NCBI GenBank assembly: GCA_017428385.1 | Contig: JAFRQX010000033.1 | Location: 1 to 64,000, forward strand | DNA length: 64,000 nt | DNA from: Clostridia bacterium | GTDB taxonomy: Bacteria > Bacillota > Clostridia > Christensenellales > Aristaeellaceae | Direction: 5' to 3' | In this document: positions 59,888 through 64,000 of the stretch, piece by piece | Position numbering within the stretch: position 1 is the stretch's first letter | How the letters are laid out: every line of letters starts with the position of its first letter | Notes under the pieces: model-generated | The model's input: the letters and a program-made list of their open reading frames with translations, nothing else | What the model was told of the DNA's origin: nothing | Database searches by the model: none | Position numbers and translations under genes: made by a program

Positions 59888-61129
59888 TTACTGCTGAAGG
59901 ATAAGGGAAGCGGTGTCTTCGGGTGTGCCGAAAACGGGAATAATCATATCGGCGGAAGCACGGTAGACGGGTTCCCGTTCCTGATAGAGCTGCTTCATTT
60001 TCGCAGCCGTATCCGCCAGCGGACGATCGTCTGTCGGAACCAGGCTGTCCGGAGCCCTGTCCAGCCAGAAAAGACGGCCGTTCTGCCGAAGCAGGGTGAC
60101 GTTTTCCGGACGGAGCACAGCCCCGCCGCCGGTGGAAATAACCTGTCCGCCCTGAAGGGAGAGCTCGCGGATGATTTCGCTTTCCAGATCACGGAAGGCG
60201 GGTTCGCCGTCTTCCCGGAAGATCTCCGGAATGGACTTTCCGGCCTTTTCCACAATGAGCTGGTCAGTATCGGCCAGCGGTTTGCCGGTGGTTTCCGTCA
60301 GGATTTTACCGACGGCAGATTTGCCGCTCCCGGGCATACCGATGAGAACCAGGTTTTCCTTCCGGCGAAGGATCCGGTCATAAATCTGATCTGTCAGGTC
60401 ATCCGGATATGACATATTCAGGAACAGTTCAGAAGCCCGCACGGCCTGGGCGACCAGCATATACAGGCCGCCTTCCGCGGGGATGCCGCGGGAACGGGCA
60501 TCCAGCACCAGACGGCTGCGCAGGGGATTGTAGATTGCATCCGCCACGCCTTCGAGACGGGTAAAAGATTCCAGTGAAAGAGGCTGCTCCGCCGGCCTGG
60601 GAAACATGCCGCAGGGAGTGGTGTTCAGGATGATTTGCGCATCCGTATGATCCCGCAGGACATCCTCATAGGAGAGGCTGCCTTCCCGGGAAGTCCGGCT
60701 GACCCGGTATACCACCCGGGCGCCAAGCTTTTCCGCTGCGTAGGATGCGGTACGGGAAGTGCCGCCGGTGCCAAGCACCAGCACTTTTTTTTCGGACAGA
60801 TCCAGACCAATGCGGCGGATCAGCCGGGTCAGGCCGTACAGATCCGTGTTATAGCCATACAGTTTACCATCCCGGTTGACGACGGTGTTGACCGCGCCGA
60901 TGGCACGGGCGGTTTCGTCGATTTCATCCAGGAAGGGGATGACTGCCTGCTTGTAAGGAATTGTCACGTTGATTCCCATAAATCCCCGGGAGGTCATGAA
61001 GCCGGGAAGCTCTTCCGGGGTCAGTTCCTTCAGTTCATAGGCATAGCTGCCGATTTCCCCGTGGATCTCCCGGGAAAAACTGTGGGGCAGGTGTTCGCCG
61101 ATGCAGCCGTAAATCAATTCAGAATGCAT
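59888..61129 (-). CDS. aroE-aroK: Fused shikimate dehydrogenase-shikimate kinase
   Basis: 413 residues. Residues 1-255 are AroE: GEHLPHSFSREIHG, INVTIPYKQAVIPF (catalytic Lys), GAVNTVV, GYNTDLYG (Asp) and the NADP loop LGTGGTSRTA. Residues 258-413 are AroK: P-loop IGMPGSGKSAVG, DTDQLIVEKAGKSIPEIF, ISTGGGAVLR and RPLAD. The two parts catalyse consecutive steps (3-dehydroshikimate to shikimate 3-phosphate). The start has no clear ribosome binding site; a repeat abuts it. Confidence 0.92.
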   Translation of the reverse strand: MHSELIYGCIGEHLPHSFSREIHGEIGSYAYELKELTPEELPGFMTSRGFMGINVTIPYKQAVIPFLDEIDETARAIGAVNTVVNRDGKLYGYNTDLYGLTRLIRRIGLDLSEKKVLVLGTGGTSRTASYAAEKLGARVVYRVSRTSREGSLSYEDVLRDHTDAQIILNTTPCGMFPRPAEQPLSLESFTRLEGVADAIYNPLRSRLVLDARSRGIPAEGGLYMLVAQAVRASELFLNMSYPDDLTDQIYDRILRRKENLVLIGMPGSGKSAVGKILTETTGKPLADTDQLIVEKAGKSIPEIFREDGEPAFRDLESEIIRELSLQGGQVISTGGGAVLRPENVTLLRQNGRLFWLDRAPDSLVPTDDRPLADTAAKMKQLYQEREPVYRASADMIIPVFGTPEDTASLILQQ

Positions 61130-61147
61130 AATGCATAATGCACAATG
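61119..61147. repeat. AT-rich simple repeat at the aroE/K start
   Basis: AGAATGCATAATGCATAATGCACAATGA: near-tandem GCATAAT units covering the start codon and the place where a ribosome binding site would be. Confidence 0.6.
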
Positions 61148-61210
61148 ATGAGAATGCTGTCAGGCTTTTGACAGATGCTCAGCATTTATGCTGAAACCTT
61201 TCTGCAGTGT

Positions 61211-62305
61211 TCAGTCGTTTGAAGGGGCCAGCCAGTCGGTGCCGTAGCGGAGAGCCAGCAGGTCGCAGAGGACAAGGGCAGTGACGCTGTCCACAACCAC
61301 CCGGGCACGGTGCACAATGGCCGGATCATGACGGCCGCTGATGACCAGGGCAGTTTCTATACCGGTGCCGGGGTTGACGGTTTGCTGCTCCTGCGCAATG
61401 GAGGGGGTGGGCTTAACGGCACAGCGGAAGATTACCGGCATGCCGTTGGTGATGCCGCCGTTCACACCGCCGTTATTGTTGGTTGTGGTCACTGGCCTGC
61501 CGTCCTTCATCCGGATGGGATCGTTTGCCTGACTGCCGGTCATATCCGCAAAGGCAAACCCGGATCCGAATTCAACGCCCTTGACAGCGGGGACGGAGAA
61601 GAGCGCATGGGAAAGGACGCTTTCGACCGTGTCGAACCAGGGTTCACCGACGCCTGCCGGCAGACCGGTAACGGCGGTTTCCAGAATGCCGCCCACGCTG
61701 TCACACCGGGCAGCAGCATTTTCAACCGCTTCACGCATGGCCTGGCCTTTTGCTTCATCCAGAACGGCAAAGGACAGGCTGTTCAGCCGGGGCAGATCCA
61801 CGGACAGATCCGTGAAGGGAGCATCATCAATGCCGGCACAGCGGGCAACATGGGTGCCGATCACAATTCCTTTGCGCCGCAGGGCAGCAATCACAACAGC
61901 GCCGGCGGCCACCAGCGCGGCTGTGATCCGGCCGCTGAAATGGCCGCCGCCACGGTAGTCTTCATAGCCATGATACTTGGCATAGGCTGTGAGATCCGCA
62001 TGCCCGGGCCGGGCCGGGCCGCGCTGATAATCTCCGCTGCGGGTGTCCGCATTGGGAATCAGGATTGCCATCGGGGTACCGGTGGTACGGCCTTCAAAAA
62101 CGCCGCTGACAATCCGGAAGGGATCCGCTTCCTGCCGGGCAGTGGAAATACGGCCGGCAGGACGGCGAAGAGTCAGCTGGGAAGCGATAAATTCCTCATC
62201 CACCGGGATGCCGGGCGCAAGGCCGTCGATGACCGCGCCGATTTCGGCTCCGTGGCTTTCACCGAACAGTGTGACGGTGAGGGAAGTGCCAAAGGTATTC
62301 TTCAT
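61211..62305 (-). CDS. aroC: Chorismate synthase
   Basis: 364 residues from the second ATG, which has GGGAG before it. GESHGAEIGAVIDG near residue 11, RSGDYQRGPARPGHADL, YRGGGHFSGRIT and NNGGVNGGITNG are the canonical FMN/EPSP-binding motifs. It forms chorismate from EPSP. Lies 52 bases behind aroB. Confidence 0.95.
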   Translation of the reverse strand: MKNTFGTSLTVTLFGESHGAEIGAVIDGLAPGIPVDEEFIASQLTLRRPAGRISTARQEADPFRIVSGVFEGRTTGTPMAILIPNADTRSGDYQRGPARPGHADLTAYAKYHGYEDYRGGGHFSGRITAALVAAGAVVIAALRRKGIVIGTHVARCAGIDDAPFTDLSVDLPRLNSLSFAVLDEAKGQAMREAVENAAARCDSVGGILETAVTGLPAGVGEPWFDTVESVLSHALFSVPAVKGVEFGSGFAFADMTGSQANDPIRMKDGRPVTTTNNNGGVNGGITNGMPVIFRCAVKPTPSIAQEQQTVNPGTGIETALVISGRHDPAIVHRARVVVDSVTALVLCDLLALRYGTDWLAPSND

Positions 62306-62357
62306 AACAACTCCCATTTTTTTTATTCATAATCATCTGCGAATGTGACTGGTATGC

Positions 62358-63416
62358 TTATGAGAGGAAAAAACCGGTGTAGCGCTGACGGAGTTCCTCC
62401 GGGGTGAGTTCCTTCTCTGTAAAGGTACCGACGGCGTCCACGAGGATGGAGCGAATCTTTCCCCCGAACTTCTTTTTATCATGGACGACTGCCTGCATAA
62501 CCTGATCCGGGTCGGAATCGCAGGTTGTTGGAAGTCCAAGCTTAGCCAGCACAGGAAGCAGGCGTTCCCGGACTGCATCCGAGCACATCGGCAGCATGCC
62601 GAGAGCCACACATTCACCGTGCAGCATCCCGTTTTTGACGTTGACGCTTTCAATGCCGTGGCCGAGGGTGTGACCGAAATTCAGGACGCGGCGCAGTCCC
62701 TGTTCTTTTTCATCTTTTTCCACCACGTCCCTTTTCGTATGAAGCGCATCGGAAATGATCCGGATCAAAGCCGGAGAAGGCCGGCCGGAAGCGAGCAGGG
62801 CAAGCTCCGCTTCATAATCGAGGGATTCAAAACGGGCGAAGGCTTCCTGATCGAAACAAAGCGCCATTTTGACTGCTTCAGCCAGACCGTTGGAGATCTG
62901 ACGCCGGGAAAGGGTGGACAGGGTGGTGGGATCAATCAGGACACGGCGCGGTTGGTAAAACGCGCCGACGACGTTTTTGATACCATCCAGGTCAATGGCG
63001 GTCTTCCCTCCGATGGAAGAGTCCACCTGGGACAGGACGGTGGTGGGAATGTTGTAGAAATCGATGCCGCGCATATAACAGGCCGCAGCAAAACCTGACA
63101 TATCGCCAACCACGCCGCCGCCGACAGCGACCACGCAGTCGCCGCGTCCCATGCCGAAAGCCAGCATGCGGCTGAGCAGCATACGGAAATGATCAAAGTT
63201 TTTGCTGGCTTCGCCCTGGGGAATGCAGACAACTTCCGCCGCCAGGCTTGCAGCAGCAACGGAATCCGCATAGGATGCAGGTACGCCGGAATCGGTGACC
63301 ACCAGCACCTTCCGGTTCAGATTCAGCAGGTCTCCTGCCTGGCCCAGGCAGCAGGGCTCCAGCACGATATCATAACTGTTTACGCCAAGCGGCAGGGTGA
63401 TTGTTTCACGGTTCAT
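62358..63416 (-). CDS. aroB: 3-dehydroquinate synthase
   Basis: 352 residues. GGGVVGDMSGFAAACYMRG near residue 98, PTTVLSQVDSSIGGKTAID and the metal-binding His in NFGHTLGHGIES match AroB. It closes DAHP to 3-dehydroquinate with NAD and zinc. First gene of the shikimate operon; DAHP synthase is not in the window. Confidence 0.95.
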   Translation of the reverse strand: MNRETITLPLGVNSYDIVLEPCCLGQAGDLLNLNRKVLVVTDSGVPASYADSVAAASLAAEVVCIPQGEASKNFDHFRMLLSRMLAFGMGRGDCVVAVGGGVVGDMSGFAAACYMRGIDFYNIPTTVLSQVDSSIGGKTAIDLDGIKNVVGAFYQPRRVLIDPTTLSTLSRRQISNGLAEAVKMALCFDQEAFARFESLDYEAELALLASGRPSPALIRIISDALHTKRDVVEKDEKEQGLRRVLNFGHTLGHGIESVNVKNGMLHGECVALGMLPMCSDAVRERLLPVLAKLGLPTTCDSDPDQVMQAVVHDKKKFGGKIRSILVDAVGTFTEKELTPEELRQRYTGFFLS

Positions 63417-63437
63417 CGGAATCCCTCCCTGAGGGAA

Positions 63438-63466
63438 ACAATATACCCGGGAGTCAGGGATGTCAA
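63438..63466 (-). promoter_or_regulatory. Probable promoter of the shikimate operon
   Basis: Minus strand TTGACA, 17-base spacer, TATTGT, 22 bases before the aroB ATG. Confidence 0.6.
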
Positions 63467-63522
63467 TGATCCATTGGGATTCCGTCCGTTTTCCTTCTGT
63501 TTTTCAGCGGGTGCGGACTGAT

Positions 63523-63551
63523 TTGCTTTTTTCTCCGGAACATGAGATAAT
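63523..63551 (+). promoter_or_regulatory. Promoter of the GT4 gene at the window end
   Basis: TTGCTT, 17-base spacer, GATAAT, about 46 bases before the ATG. Confidence 0.65.
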
Positions 63552-63597
63552 ATTCAGGCTAAAAACAGACAAACGTCTGTGTTGAAGGTGAAATGCG

Positions 63598-64000
63598 ATG
63601 CTGAAGATCGGGCAATTTACAGATACATTTCTGCCGATTGTCGATGGCGTGGGCCGGGTGGTCCAGGCCTATTCAGAGACGCTGTGTAAAATGGGCCATC
63701 AGGTGACCGTAGTGGCGCCGATGTATGATACAGGTTTCCAGGGAGGTTTTCCTTTCCAGCTGGTGGAATATGTGGGCAGCAGCGTGCCGGGAATGAAACA
63801 GTACAAGGTCGGAGAGGCTGTGCTGGATGCCCACTACCGTCACCGGATCCGGATGATTGACCTGGATCTGATTCACGCGCACAGCCCTTTTACCGCCGGT
63901 TCGGAAGCACTTCGTCTCGCATCGGTCAGGAAGCTGCCGCTGGTGGCTACTTTCCATTCCAAGTATTATGATGATTTCCTCAAGGCAACCAGATCAGAAT
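63598..64000 (+). CDS. GT4 glycosyltransferase, N-terminal part (runs off the window)
   Basis: 134 codons visible, with GAAGGTG before the ATG. IGQFTDTFLPIVDGVGRVVQ, the GHQVTVVAP strand, IHAHSPFTAG and LVATFHSKYYDDFL are GT4 acceptor-domain features, close to the paralogue at 18200-19372 (FIDNYFPVIDGV, VATFHSKYYDAI). It is probably also a diacylglycerol or lipid glycosyltransferase. The donor-binding half is outside the window. Confidence 0.85.
   Translation, partial: MLKIGQFTDTFLPIVDGVGRVVQAYSETLCKMGHQVTVVAPMYDTGFQGGFPFQLVEYVGSSVPGMKQYKVGEAVLDAHYRHRIRMIDLDLIHAHSPFTAGSEALRLASVRKLPLVATFHSKYYDDFLKATRSE

Overview
The window looks like chromosomal DNA of an anaerobic Bacillota (class Clostridia), perhaps an uncultured gut or rumen lineage. 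The evidence is AGGAGG-type ribosome binding sites, consensus sigma-A promoters (TTGACA-17-TATAAT type), four-subunit 2-oxoacid:ferredoxin oxidoreductase, Rrf2 and DUF4317 proteins, an ECF transporter subunit, and a cobalamin salvage/assembly cluster. The lineage is an inference from gene style. No rRNA, insertion sequence, phage or CRISPR was seen.

Layout. 1-2.1 kb: end of an effector-binding protein, a ProC-like reductase, a YbaK-type deacylase and a 2H phosphoesterase. 2.4-11.4 kb: a sugar ABC importer followed by a lyxose-isomerase-type protein, a PfkB kinase and a class II aldolase, facing a GH2 glycosidase. 11.5-11.9 kb: tRNA-Arg(CCT) with a duplicated 3' end. 12-15.6 kb: an ABC-2 exporter divergent from an AraC regulator, with repeated operator-like sites between them. 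17-21.3 kb: a membrane/glycolipid operon. 21.5-30.4 kb: one long minus-strand operon (cysteine-codon leader peptide, a secreted CC-repeat protein, NitT/TauT-type importer, 2-oxoacid:ferredoxin oxidoreductase, PaaK-like ligase, aminotransferase). 30.5-36.9 kb: LysR and Rrf2 regulators and a cysteine/methionine cluster (cysK, second cysteine leader, methyltransferase, luxS, mccB-like, mccA-like). 37-45 kb: AraC, GNAT, a small basic protein whose terminator lies inside its reading frame, VOC, ribokinase, a GH78 rhamnosidase-like enzyme, and a MerR-type-promoter operon of Fe-alcohol dehydrogenase, SDR and flavodoxin-like reductase. 45.3-52.3 kb: cobD-cobQ-cbiB-cobT-cobU-cobS-cobC. 52.2-55.4 kb: btuFCD-like importer under a cobalamin riboswitch. 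55.4-57.8 kb: a secreted cystatin-like protein, a MocR-like protein lacking its PLP lysine, and an ECF S component. 57.8-63.4 kb: shikimate operon aroB-aroC-aroE/K-aroQ-aroA plus a hotdog protein. The window ends in a second GT4 glycosyltransferase.

The points that most deserve attention are (1) a candidate ArfA/BrfA-type ribosome-rescue gene whose transcript should end before any stop codon; (2) two cysteine-codon leader ORFs followed by terminator/antiterminator structures, one heading an operon that encodes a protein with six CC pairs plus an importer and ketoacid-oxidising enzymes, the other heading the methionine-to-cysteine genes; (3) a secreted bacterial cystatin-like protein; and (4) two complementary half-degenerate CobU paralogues.
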